Positions 1-8,383 are shown, counted from the stretch's first letter. The stretch is 64,000 bases of DNA from Bacteroidales bacterium (GCA_020026275.1 JAHHQQ010000009.1:8595-72594), one strand, 5' to 3'. Program-made: numbers and translations. The notes: generated by a model not told the origin, from the sequence alone.

Positions 1-1
1 A

Positions 2-217
2 GTAGTGGATTTCCTGAATATTAGGACGGGGCAGGAATTGGAGACGGCTCATGTTGAAATTCGTTCTGCAACTGGAGCATTGGTATTTAAGACGGCCAAA
101 GAATGCAGTGCTTTTGAACCGATGAAGATCGGAGTGGCTTCGCTGGCTCCGGGCCGTTATCAGGTCAAAGTGTCCTATGCCGGCAAAACAGAAGTTAAAA
201 CAATCGTGAAGAAATAA
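2..217 (+). CDS. C-terminal end of a type IX secretion cargo protein (5' truncated by window)
   Basis: The reading frame is already open at the left edge, so the GTG at position 5 is not a true start. The visible 71 residues form a type IX secretion C-terminal sorting domain: the RTGQEL segment, a short beta sandwich with VEIRSATG, then the SLAPGRYQVKV strand and a basic KK end. They align closely with the last 75 residues of the subtilisin-like protein two genes downstream, so the missing part is probably also a secreted or surface protein, perhaps a paralogous peptidase; that is inference. The stop codon lies 2 nt before the PorV/PorQ-like gene, which suggests one transcript. In this family the domain is recognised by the outer-membrane translocon and usually removed or used for surface anchoring. 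Confidence 0.8.
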   Translation, partial: VVDFLNIRTGQELETAHVEIRSATGALVFKTAKECSAFEPMKIGVASLAPGRYQVKVSYAGKTEVKTIVKK

Positions 218-219
218 CT

Positions 220-1197
220 ATGAAAACAAACAATATCATTGGAATTATTCTGCTGTCTGCATGCTTGTGTGTATCGAAGACAGCTTTCGCCCAGGATGCA
301 TCTGCTGACGAGACACCTAATATGGAGGTATCCGGAACGACGGAAGCGATGGGTTTCTCCAGAATTGTCCGCAATCCGGCGGCTGCCGCCAAAGGATTTG
401 CAGGAGTGGCCAGTACGAGCGCTCCTGCCTGGTCCTCTTTCAACAATGCGGCCGTCATTCCATTTTCTGAGAAGAGGATGGATGTGGGGCTGTTGTATCA
501 GAATTGGGAGCCGAAGGGTATCAAGACATCCAATTTCGGATTGGGCATTTCAGGAAAATTTTCTGATGACTTGGGCTTGTCTTTGGGATTCATCCTGCAA
601 AATGGAGAATCTTATCCTGTTATTGATGAAGGCGGTATCATAAAAGATGAATTTACTCCTAAAGACATGCAGGTCAACTTGGGTGTCGCTTATCGGTTTG
701 GGGATATTGTCTCTATGGGCGTGAACCTGAAATACGTGAGCAGCAACTTGACTCCGGACAATTCTTACAAGGCTTTTGCAGGGGATGTGTTTGCACAGGG
801 TTGTTTTGCAGGAGTCAATGTGGCAGCCGGTCTCTCCAACATTGGATCAACCATCAAGGATGAGAACGGCAATTCTTTCAAGATTCCGATCTCGGTCACC
901 TTCGGTGCGGATTATACTTTGACTCTGGCAGAAGTGCATGACCTTAACTTTGCCGCAGATTTTGATTATTTCCTCAGTGGCAATGTCACGGCTGCCATCG
1001 GTTGTGAATATGGTTTCAACGACATGGTATTTGCCCGTGTCGGCTATCATTATGGTTCTGAAAAAGCCGTGCTCCCTTCTTTTGCTTCAGTCGGACTGGG
1101 GTTGCAGTTCTTTGGGGTCAAGTTGGATTTCGCTTATCTGCTGGCAAATGAGGTGGTCGGCAATACGATGACCATCGGTTTGGGATATTCATTTTAA
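220..1197 (+). CDS. PorV/PorQ-family outer membrane beta-barrel protein
   Basis: 325 residues with a clear signal peptide (hydrophobic run about 6-20, cleavage likely after AFA near residue 24). The N-terminal mature part has the PorV/PorQ hallmark of an Asn-Pro-Ala-Ala segment (RNPAAAAKGFAG) followed by an SFNNAAV repeat of the same theme, then alternating amphipathic strands typical of a FadL-like barrel and a terminal aromatic residue (GLGYSF). PorV and PorQ act in the type IX secretion system as shuttles or attachment partners for cargo with C-terminal sorting domains. The gene lies between two such cargo genes (2 nt from the upstream stop, 10 nt before the downstream start), which supports a role as a dedicated partner, though that is inferred. 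It could be a generic PorV/PorQ paralog rather than the core translocon component. Confidence 0.8.
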   Translation: MKTNNIIGIILLSACLCVSKTAFAQDASADETPNMEVSGTTEAMGFSRIVRNPAAAAKGFAGVASTSAPAWSSFNNAAVIPFSEKRMDVGLLYQNWEPKGIKTSNFGLGISGKFSDDLGLSLGFILQNGESYPVIDEGGIIKDEFTPKDMQVNLGVAYRFGDIVSMGVNLKYVSSNLTPDNSYKAFAGDVFAQGCFAGVNVAAGLSNIGSTIKDENGNSFKIPISVTFGADYTLTLAEVHDLNFAADFDYFLSGNVTAAIGCEYGFNDMVFARVGYHYGSEKAVLPSFASVGLGLQFFGVKLDFAYLLANEVVGNTMTIGLGYSF

Positions 1198-1207
1198 AAT
1201 TTGATCA

Positions 1208-3823
1208 TTGAAGAAAAGATATTTTATTTTAGGAGTCCTTCTTCTTGTCTTCTCTTCCTGTCTTCAGGAAGAGAAGATGCGAGAGAATGATCGTTTGGTT
1301 TCTCCAGAACCTGTTGAGGAGGAAAGAACCGGTTCTCAGGTTGTTCCCGGTGTGGTCCTGGTCAAGTTGGAGGAGGAGATGGCGGTCGCTATGGAGTCTG
1401 ATTTGGCTAATGGATTGAAGACTCGTTCTTCTGCTTTCAATTCCGTTATGGAAGAGATGGGGGTGACGTCGGCAAAGCGTCTTTATCCGTTTGATGAAAA
1501 ATATGAAGTTCGTACTCGTCGGGAGGGGCTTCATCGATGGTATGTACTGGAATATGACCCTCATTTTCCTGCTACTAGGGCTGAATCTTCTTTTGCCTCT
1601 ATTCCAGGAGTGGAAATTGCAGAATCCCGTCCTGTGATTGTCTCTCGAGGTTTTGATGACCCGAGTTTTCATTTGCAATGGGGGTTGTCCTCAGGAGGAA
1701 TGGGATGTGATATTCAGGTTGAAGAGGTATGGAAATCCTATACGACCGGTTCTCCAAGGGTTGTGGTGGCTGTTATGGATGAAGGGATTCAGTTGAATCA
1801 CCCTGATTTGAAAGCCAATATGATTCCAGCCGGTCACAACGGCAGCAAGAATTTCGTATTCAGCAATTATGAGGTGGATGCAGGAAATCATGGTTGTCAT
1901 GTTGCTGGCGTCATCTCTGCTGTCAACAACAACGGGACTGGTGTATGCGGCATTGCAGGGGGAGATTTTGCAGGACATAAACAGGGCGTCCGTTTGATGT
2001 CGTGTGAGATTCTGAGCGGATTCCTCAGTACATCTGCAGGGCCTGCATTCAAGTGGGCAGCCGACCATGGAGCTGTCATTTCCCAGAACAGTTGGGGCTA
2101 TTCTTTTGATGAGAACGAGGACGGTCGGATTGATGCGGAGGAACTGGAAGCTGCCAAGAATTTCACTATTCCTGTTTCGGACAGGGATGCTATTGATTAT
2201 TTCATCAAATATGCAGGTTGTGACAACGATGGCAATCAGCTCATGGATTCCCCAATGAAGGGCGGTCTGGTCATTTTTGCGGCAGGCAATGACGATATTC
2301 CATATGGTTCACCGGCTGATTATGAGCCGGTCATTGCAGTAGGTGCACTTGCTCCAAACGGACATAAATGTAGTTTTTCAAATTATGGCTCCTGGGTGGA
2401 CATTTCCGCTCCGGGCTATGATGTGTACAGTACCTATGCCCAGAGTGGTTATGGTTATATGAGTGGCACTTCCATGGCTTGTCCTCATGTGTCTGGTGTG
2501 GCGGCTCTGGTGTTGTCTTACCGGGGCGGACAGGGATTTACCAATGATATGTTGAAAGATTGCCTGTTGAAGGGTGCACGTAAGGGAGTGGTACCGGAAT
2601 CGGATCAGGTTGGACCGATAGTCAGCGCTTTGGGGGCAATCACATATGGACTGGATGCGACTGGAGGGGTACCGGAGAATCCGACGTTTGAAACTTCCGT
2701 CGTTTCCAACAATGTAGATTTCAAATGGAAGCTGACTTGTTCTCCAGAGGGTAATTTGGCCTATTCCCATATTCTTATGGCGGCCAAGGATCGTGTCCTG
2801 TTAGAAAATCTCAATCCGAATGATATTCCTCATGGGGTGGTCTCTCGGGAAATCATCATGAAGCCGGGCAGCAAGGTGGGGGACTTGCAGTTAGAAAGGC
2901 TGGACAAGTTGGATTTTGAGTCCGATTACTATGTGACCGTCGTGGCAATGGGCTCCGGTCGGGTTTATGATGAAAAGAGCGAAATCCGGAAGGTCCGTAC
3001 ACAGAAGAACAATCCTCCTGTCATCCAATTCAATCCGGTGGGAGAGATGGTTCTCTATGCTTATGAGCACAAGCATCTCCGTATGAAGGTGACTGAACCG
3101 GATGGCAATTCTTGTCAGGTCAGTTTTGAGCCTCTTCCAGGAGAAATCATATTGGCAGCTATTGACAGTGGAGATTGTTACACTGTGACGATCAAGGCTG
3201 ATACGTTTGCGCCGGGAAAATATGAACTGGTGCTCTGTGCGACAGATGAATACGGTCTGAAGACAGAGCAGGCTCTTCCGTTCGAGGTTTTGGCGAACCG
3301 CCCTCCTCAGATTGTGAGGAAACTTTCCGGCAAGATGGCAAGTCGTCCCGGCGAGGAGTCGGTGATTGTCCTGGCAGACCATTTCCTGGATCCGGATCAT
3401 GAAGCGTTGAAGTATGATGTGGAAGTTTCTGATCCGTCTTTGATCCATTATCAGTCGGATGGGGAAAAAATCTACCTGACCATCTTGCGGTATGGTTTTG
3501 GATCGGTCCGTATCACGGCTTCCGATGCCAAAGGTCTGAGCGCTTCCCTGGAAATGGGAATGATGTTGCGTCCGGCAGGCAAACAGATGGAGATTTATCC
3601 TAATCCTGTCCGTACCTGTCTTCATGTCAGGACTGGACAAGAATTGTTGCCTACCCAGGTGGAGATATGGTCTGGAACTGGGCAGAAGGTCTTCAGCGGC
3701 AAGGGGAAGAGCGGCGCTTTTCTTCCTTTGAAGTTGGATGTGTCTTCTCTGGCACCTGGACAGTACCGGGTGAAGGTGAAGTATGATGAAATGGAGGAAA
3801 TCTTTTCCATGACAAAACGTTAG
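1208..3823 (+). CDS. Subtilisin-like (S8) serine peptidase lipoprotein with type IX sorting domain
   Basis: 871 residues. The TTG start is preferred because it gives a full signal peptide ending in a lipobox (LLLVFSSC, Cys18). Residues about 35-150 match the N-terminal propeptide-like domain of Bacteroidales S8 proteins (VVPGVVLVKL, YVLEYDP). The catalytic triad is Asp191 (AVMDEGI), His228 (NHGCHVAG) and Ser422 (SGTSMACPHVSG), with Asn361 (AAGND) in the oxyanion position. Between NSWGY and the DAIDYF segment is an EF-hand-like loop at residues 301-312 (Asp301, Asn303, Asp305, Gly306, Ile308, Glu312). Residues 500-780 contain fibronectin- or cadherin-like beta repeats, and the last 75 are a type IX sorting domain starting at IYPNPV. 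Having both a lipobox and a type IX tail is odd. It is probably active at the cell surface; the substrate is unknown. Confidence 0.88.
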   Translation: MKKRYFILGVLLLVFSSCLQEEKMRENDRLVSPEPVEEERTGSQVVPGVVLVKLEEEMAVAMESDLANGLKTRSSAFNSVMEEMGVTSAKRLYPFDEKYEVRTRREGLHRWYVLEYDPHFPATRAESSFASIPGVEIAESRPVIVSRGFDDPSFHLQWGLSSGGMGCDIQVEEVWKSYTTGSPRVVVAVMDEGIQLNHPDLKANMIPAGHNGSKNFVFSNYEVDAGNHGCHVAGVISAVNNNGTGVCGIAGGDFAGHKQGVRLMSCEILSGFLSTSAGPAFKWAADHGAVISQNSWGYSFDENEDGRIDAEELEAAKNFTIPVSDRDAIDYFIKYAGCDNDGNQLMDSPMKGGLVIFAAGNDDIPYGSPADYEPVIAVGALAPNGHKCSFSNYGSWVDISAPGYDVYSTYAQSGYGYMSGTSMACPHVSGVAALVLSYRGGQGFTNDMLKDCLLKGARKGVVPESDQVGPIVSALGAITYGLDATGGVPENPTFETSVVSNNVDFKWKLTCSPEGNLAYSHILMAAKDRVLLENLNPNDIPHGVVSREIIMKPGSKVGDLQLERLDKLDFESDYYVTVVAMGSGRVYDEKSEIRKVRTQKNNPPVIQFNPVGEMVLYAYEHKHLRMKVTEPDGNSCQVSFEPLPGEIILAAIDSGDCYTVTIKADTFAPGKYELVLCATDEYGLKTEQALPFEVLANRPPQIVRKLSGKMASRPGEESVIVLADHFLDPDHEALKYDVEVSDPSLIHYQSDGEKIYLTILRYGFGSVRITASDAKGLSASLEMGMMLRPAGKQMEIYPNPVRTCLHVRTGQELLPTQVEIWSGTGQKVFSGKGKSGAFLPLKLDVSSLAPGQYRVKVKYDEMEEIFSMTKR

Positions 3824-3828
3824 GGGGA

Positions 3829-5238
3829 ATGTATCGGAAAATCAGAATCGTATTGGCTCTCGTCTTTTTTGTAGGGATCACTTTGCTGTTGGCAGGTCTT
3901 GGCGGATTTTTCAACGGCTGGCTGGATTTCATGCCAAAGCTGCAGTTCCTTCCTGCTGTACTGGCGCTGAATCTGGGGACGGTTCTGTTGGTTGTTCTGC
4001 TGACTTTTGTTGGGGGACGGGTTTATTGTTCTGTCATCTGTCCTTTGGGAGTCTTTCAAGATATCATTTCCTGGCTGGGTGGCAAACTGTGTATCCGGAA
4101 GAAGAGAAGGCAGTTCCATTATGTTTCGGAAAGGAGGTGGCCACGCTATGGCATTTTCGGCCTGTTCGTGCTTTCCTTGCTGGCAGGTGTCCAGGTCGTG
4201 GCGCTGCTGATTGCACCGTACAGTTTGTATGGACGTTTTGTCCATTCTTTCTTCCAGGATTACGGTTGGCTGGTCTCTTGTATGAGTGTGGGGACGGCGC
4301 TCCTGGTGGCCATCTTCGCTTTTCTGGGAGGGCGCACTTGGTGTAATGCGGTCTGTCCGGTCGGGACGGCTCTCAGCTTCCTTTCACGTTTCTCTCTTTT
4401 CAGACCTGTCATTGATGTCGAGAAATGCCGGAACTGCCGGCAATGCGAGCGGCATTGCAAGGCAAGTTGCATAGACATTGCCCATCATCATATCGATTAT
4501 TCCCGTTGTGTGGCTTGTTTCGATTGTCTGGACAGTTGCAAGTTTGATTCTCTCCATTACACTTTTGCCTATTCTGCCGGCCAAGACAAGAAAAAGGTAG
4601 AGAAGACAGAAAAGGCTGCATCGGGCGATATGGACATTTCCCGTAGGGGGTTCTTGTTTGCATCCGTTCTCGCTGGTTCCGCTTTGGTGGAGGTGGCGGC
4701 TCAGAATAAGGTGAAGGCGTTGCAGAGGGATAGGAAAAGGCCTGATAAGGTGGAACCGGAACGGAAGAGGTCGGTCATCCCTCCTGGTGCGGTCAGCCGC
4801 GAACAGTTCTATGCTCATTGTACGGCTTGCCATCTTTGTCTGGCTTCCTGTCCTCAGCAGATTATTCGGCCGGGGCTGTCGCTGGATCATTTCATGCAGC
4901 CGGAATTGACTTATGCCAAGAAGGCGTGTGATCCTTCCTGTAACCGGTGCGCTCAGGTCTGTCCGGCTGGGGCGTTGCGGCCTTATCGTCTGGAGGATAA
5001 GAAAAAACAGGTCTGCGGACATGCTGTCGTAGACCTGGAGATTTGTCTGTTCTGTGGAAAATGTTCCAGGGCCTGTCCTTATGGGGCCATTACGATGGAA
5101 TCGTTCGATACTGCCCGTCCTGCCAGAAGGAAGCCGGTGGTTCATTCTGAACTTTGTGTCGGTTGTGGCGCGTGTGAACTGGCTTGTCCGGTACGTCCGG
5201 TCAGTTCCATTCACGTGGAAGGGGTGGATGACTGCTGA
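3829..5238 (+). CDS. Membrane polyferredoxin (NapH-like domain fused to exported ferredoxin module with internal twin-arginine motif)
   Basis: 469 residues. The first half has four or five membrane segments (about 5-30, 42-62, 107-130, 148-168) with the CxxxCP loops of NapH/RdxA-type proteins (Cys67/71, Cys172/176), then two [4Fe-4S] motifs (Cys200-210 and Cys227-237). At residues 271-290 is a twin-arginine-like signal (SRRGFLFASVLAG). The rest carries further cluster motifs near Cys331-341, 367-378, 406-416 and 443-453. The arrangement looks like NapH joined to a NapG-like ferredoxin, moving electrons from quinol or cytoplasmic donors to a periplasmic acceptor; the acceptor is not visible here. 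The start is 5 nt after the peptidase stop, so the gene is probably co-transcribed with the secretion cluster, an unexpected partnership. Confidence 0.82.
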   Translation: MYRKIRIVLALVFFVGITLLLAGLGGFFNGWLDFMPKLQFLPAVLALNLGTVLLVVLLTFVGGRVYCSVICPLGVFQDIISWLGGKLCIRKKRRQFHYVSERRWPRYGIFGLFVLSLLAGVQVVALLIAPYSLYGRFVHSFFQDYGWLVSCMSVGTALLVAIFAFLGGRTWCNAVCPVGTALSFLSRFSLFRPVIDVEKCRNCRQCERHCKASCIDIAHHHIDYSRCVACFDCLDSCKFDSLHYTFAYSAGQDKKKVEKTEKAASGDMDISRRGFLFASVLAGSALVEVAAQNKVKALQRDRKRPDKVEPERKRSVIPPGAVSREQFYAHCTACHLCLASCPQQIIRPGLSLDHFMQPELTYAKKACDPSCNRCAQVCPAGALRPYRLEDKKKQVCGHAVVDLEICLFCGKCSRACPYGAITMESFDTARPARRKPVVHSELCVGCGACELACPVRPVSSIHVEGVDDC

Positions 5239-5898
5239 TTAGTCCATCATGACAAGGACCATGGAGGGGTGGTTGAATTCCAGATGGACACTATCTTCTG
5301 AGGACCGGTTGAGGGTCGCTTTCCACCAGTTGTCGAATACGACTTCATCTGTCGGCCAGACCAGTCCTGTAGATTTGATCTGAAGGCTGTTGTCGGGCGA
5401 AAAGATGGAAATGCGGCGTCCGGTGCCCACTTCCAGAGTAGTGCTGTCCGAGAGCGCGAAAATTGTGCTGTAGTCGGAAACCATGTCTATTTCCATTTGT
5501 CCCAGATTGCAGGATCTCATATATTCCATCAGCAGGCTGACATTGCCGATAGTATGGTCTTCTCTCAAGCCGGTGGCGGCGATGAAATGGACTGTATCCA
5601 CCTCGGGCAGATGTTCTCTCACGTATCTGAATGCTTTGGTCATGTCGTTGTTGTCCTGTTCGCTGACATGAATGATGCGGTCGGCGTACTGTTTCTTGAT
5701 TTTCGGCTGGATGGAATCCAAATCTCCGATGATGATGTCCGGTTTCCGCAGGTGGCCGAAGATTTTGGGTGCGGCTTTGAGGTAGCTGGCGGTGCCGCCG
5801 TCACAGCAGATGATGTAGTCGGCGGAGGAGATGAGGTATCGTGGATATTCCTTTTTGGGAAACTGTCCGTTGCAGATGATGGTTGCGGTCTTGCTCAT
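5239..5898 (-). CDS. thiN: Thiamine diphosphokinase
   Basis: 219 residues, the normal length for bacterial thiamine pyrophosphokinase, which converts thiamine plus ATP to thiamine diphosphate in the cytoplasm. The N-terminal catalytic half shows the conserved CDGGT turn (about residue 33), IIGDLDS (about 57), and the substrate/metal segment EQDNNDMTKAF followed by ATGLREDHTIGN. The C-terminal half is the all-beta thiamine-binding domain (GRRISIFSPDN, GLVWPTDE). It is convergent with the polyferredoxin gene, the two stops being adjacent. Its start is about 17 nt beyond the hairpin that follows the fmt module. It is the last minus-strand gene of the alaS group but is likely separated from it by that terminator. 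Confidence 0.92.
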   Translation of the reverse strand: MSKTATIICNGQFPKKEYPRYLISSADYIICCDGGTASYLKAAPKIFGHLRKPDIIIGDLDSIQPKIKKQYADRIIHVSEQDNNDMTKAFRYVREHLPEVDTVHFIAATGLREDHTIGNVSLLMEYMRSCNLGQMEIDMVSDYSTIFALSDSTTLEVGTGRRISIFSPDNSLQIKSTGLVWPTDEVVFDNWWKATLNRSSEDSVHLEFNHPSMVLVMMD

Positions 5899-5914
5899 GA
5901 TGAACTGATATTAA

Positions 5915-5946
5915 AAGAAATACGCCCTGTCCGGGGCGTATTTCTT
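5915..5946 (-). terminator. Intrinsic terminator after the lptG-fmt reading frame
   Basis: A perfect 13-bp inverted repeat (AAGAAATACGCCC and its complement) with a 6-nt loop begins 2 nt after the fmt stop codon. On the minus strand it is followed by TTTTAA. This probably ends the alaS-lptG-fmt transcript before thiN. Confidence 0.8.
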
Positions 5947-5947
5947 G

Positions 5948-6958
5948 CTATGCTTTGGTCTTGTTGATTTCAGCTTTGGAGGTGCCCTCACTGGTGGTGT
6001 AGTCTTCGATGTCCCGGAATCCGAGCAGGAAGGACTTGACATCCATCCGTTTCTTGCCGGAGAGCTGAAGTTCCTTGATGGAGATGGCTCCGTCTTCTGT
6101 CGCAATCTTGAGGAAGGTCTTGCCATCGGAGAAGAGGGTGCCCGGTTGTGCACCGGCTGGTTTCTCCGCTTCTTCAGCACTATAAATCTTCAGGGAGGTC
6201 TTGATTTCTTCTTTGACAAGTTCGGTGAAAGCAGTCGGATAAGGACTCAGACCTCGAATCAGGTTGTAGATGTGTCTGGTTGTGTCATTCCAGTCGATAT
6301 GACACAGCTCCTTGTTGAGCTTTGGGGCAGGTTTGAGGACTTCAGAACCTTGGATGAAACTGCGCTGTACACGAGTTTCAATGTTCTTTTCGATGATACC
6401 TTCAACTGTCTGGAGGACAAGATCTGCTCCAATCGGCATCAACTTGTCGTGCAGGTCTCCGGCAGTGTCATTTTCTGCAATCTTTACACTCTGTCGTAAC
6501 ATGATGCCTCCGGTATCAATGTCCTTGTCAATCATGAAGGTGGTGACTCCGGACATTTTTTCACCATTGATGACTGCCCAGTTGATAGGTGCTGCACCAC
6601 GGTATTGCGGCAGGAGGGCTGCATGGAGGTTGAATGTGCCGAGCGATGGCATTTTCCATACTTCTTCCGGCAACATACGGAAGGCGACAACGACGAAAAG
6701 ATCTGCTTTCCAGGATGCCAGTTCTTTCAGGAATTCCGGATCTTTGAGCTTGACCGGTTGGAGAACTGGCAGATTGTGTTCCACTGCATATTTTTTGACG
6801 GCACTTTGGTTTACTTTCAAACCTCGTCCGCTTGGCTTGTCAGCTACTGTCACGACACCCACCACATTGTATTTTGCTTGGATGAGTGCATCAAGAGGAG
6901 CCACCGCAAATTCAGGTGTTCCCATATAGACGATTCTGGTCTTTTTGAAGATTCCCAT
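5948..6958 (-). other. fmt: Methionyl-tRNA formyltransferase module with its own possible internal start
   Basis: This 336-codon stretch is a full-length Fmt with the normal N-terminus (MGIFKKTRIVYMGTPEF), close to the usual 310-325 residues of a free-standing enzyme. The ATG at 6958-6956 is where a separate fmt gene would start. I list it separately because it may be translated alone as well as in the fusion. Confidence 0.6.
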
Positions 6959-8383
6959 AAATTTAGTGATTTTTTTTCTCCACCATATTTTGATACTGTC
7001 CGTATTGAATAATGTCGCGTCATTGATTGCCTTGTAGGTGAGGAAGAGTCCGATTGGCAGCATGACTGCCGTTGAAACGAAAACTCCGATTGCAGGAAGG
7101 ACGGCACCATCATTAGCCAGTTTTGTGCCGGTAATGTCCACTACCCAATAGAGTACAAAGAACATGACACCGATGATTGCAGAAATTCCCAGACCTCCTC
7201 TCTTCACAAATGAGCCAAGAGGCGCACCAATGAAGAAGAGGATAAGGCAAAGGATGGCCTGAGCGAATTTCTTCAGCAGTTCTACTGTACTTCTACGGAG
7301 CAGATAGACATAGTGGTAGGAGTCCATCGCATAGGAGTTTACGAACATATTCATGTTGTCGCATGCTCTTAAGGCGGATTCTATCCTATATTTTTCGATA
7401 TCCAGAGTGCTCCAGTCACGGAAATCATTGTATTCCATCATGGAATGGGGAACGAAGTGGGCAGCTGTGTCAATCTGTTTGCTGTAATACTGCAAGATGT
7501 TGTTCGTATTCATTTCCTTCATCTGGATTGCCTTGGTGGAATCCCGTTCCCAATTCAATGAGTCTTTTCCGTGCATCAGCCTTCTGACATCCATCGATTT
7601 GATTTGGTCTCCGTAACGCGTTTCATTGGATTTTTTGAAAGCGTAGTCTTTCAAAGGAATCAGAATTTCTTGACTGGCAAATTCAATCTTCTGGATTTGG
7701 AGCGAGGTGTCACGGTAGTGCATTTCGTTCGTTTCCTTGTAATTGACACCATTGTATAGTTTGAAAGTCAGATAATCCTTTTCCTTGGACATTTTCATCA
7801 TGGCGGAGTCGGCAAGAGTGAGGCTTGTATTGCCTTGATTGTCTGTATGGTCATAAACCATCACATCTTTCATCATCTTGGTCTTGCTGTCTCTGTCCTG
7901 GATACGCAGGACATAACCGTCAATGCCGGAATAGAAGGTGCCCGTAGGGATATTGATTTCTTCCTTGGTGTTGCCGAAGTCGTCACGGAGCGTATAAATC
8001 TTGTTGAATGCGACAGGAACCAGATTATTGGCGGTAAAGAAGGCCCCGATGCTGATGATCACGGCAGAAATCATCAGTGGACGGAAAATCCGGTCCAGAG
8101 ACAAGCCTGCGCTTTTCATGGCAATCAGCTCGTTGTTCTCCGCCATCTGGCCGACTGTCATTACAGAGGCCAGCAAGGTGGCCAATGGAAGACAGATAGG
8201 GAGCATGGTCGCGCTTCCCCAAAGGAGAAATTCCATCACGACCTTGAGCCCCAAACCTTTACCGACCAATTCATCAATGTAAAGCCATAGGAATTGCATG
8301 ATGAAAATGAATACAACTACCGCTAGGATACCAAAGAAGGGTCCTATGAATGCTTTCAATATGAATCGGTCAAGTTTCTTCAT
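5948..8383 (-). CDS. LptF/LptG-family permease fused in frame to methionyl-tRNA formyltransferase
   Basis: One uninterrupted 811-residue frame. Residues 1-475 are a YjgP/YjgQ (LptF/LptG) inner-membrane permease of the lipopolysaccharide export machine: hydrophobic segments near 10-35, 50-80 and 100-120, a periplasmic domain, then three segments near 365-460. Residues 476-811 are a complete methionyl-tRNA formyltransferase, which formylates initiator Met-tRNA using 10-formyl-tetrahydrofolate: RIVYMGTPEFAV, the NLHAALLPQYRGAAP loop with catalytic Asn110/His112, and Asp148 (module numbering). The joint is WWRKKITKFMGIF, translated from an 8-A run. LptG C-termini are cytoplasmic, so the fused enzyme would sit on the inner face of the inner membrane. 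Start and upstream alaS stop overlap by 1 nt (TAATG). Normally these are separate proteins. An internal ATG at 6958 could also make free Fmt. Confidence 0.85.
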   Translation of the reverse strand: MKKLDRFILKAFIGPFFGILAVVVFIFIMQFLWLYIDELVGKGLGLKVVMEFLLWGSATMLPICLPLATLLASVMTVGQMAENNELIAMKSAGLSLDRIFRPLMISAVIISIGAFFTANNLVPVAFNKIYTLRDDFGNTKEEINIPTGTFYSGIDGYVLRIQDRDSKTKMMKDVMVYDHTDNQGNTSLTLADSAMMKMSKEKDYLTFKLYNGVNYKETNEMHYRDTSLQIQKIEFASQEILIPLKDYAFKKSNETRYGDQIKSMDVRRLMHGKDSLNWERDSTKAIQMKEMNTNNILQYYSKQIDTAAHFVPHSMMEYNDFRDWSTLDIEKYRIESALRACDNMNMFVNSYAMDSYHYVYLLRRSTVELLKKFAQAILCLILFFIGAPLGSFVKRGGLGISAIIGVMFFVLYWVVDITGTKLANDGAVLPAIGVFVSTAVMLPIGLFLTYKAINDATLFNTDSIKIWWRKKITKFMGIFKKTRIVYMGTPEFAVAPLDALIQAKYNVVGVVTVADKPSGRGLKVNQSAVKKYAVEHNLPVLQPVKLKDPEFLKELASWKADLFVVVAFRMLPEEVWKMPSLGTFNLHAALLPQYRGAAPINWAVINGEKMSGVTTFMIDKDIDTGGIMLRQSVKIAENDTAGDLHDKLMPIGADLVLQTVEGIIEKNIETRVQRSFIQGSEVLKPAPKLNKELCHIDWNDTTRHIYNLIRGLSPYPTAFTELVKEEIKTSLKIYSAEEAEKPAGAQPGTLFSDGKTFLKIATEDGAISIKELQLSGKKRMDVKSFLLGFRDIEDYTTSEGTSKAEINKTKA
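6963..6977 (-). other. A8 homopolymer and hidden -1-frame stop at the lptG/fmt joint
   Basis: On the minus strand the joint contains eight consecutive A (6977-6970). In the zero frame translation continues into fmt. In the -1 frame the next codons are AAT CAC TAA, with the stop at 6965-6963, only 4 nt before the fmt ATG. Slippage, a -1 ribosomal shift on A AAA AAA, or one missing A in the assembly would all restore two separate genes. Confidence 0.75.

Noticed and set aside
5..217. A complete 70-residue gene starting at GTG 5
   Set aside because: The frame is open to the window edge and the sequence is the end of a sorting domain, so it is a truncated larger gene.
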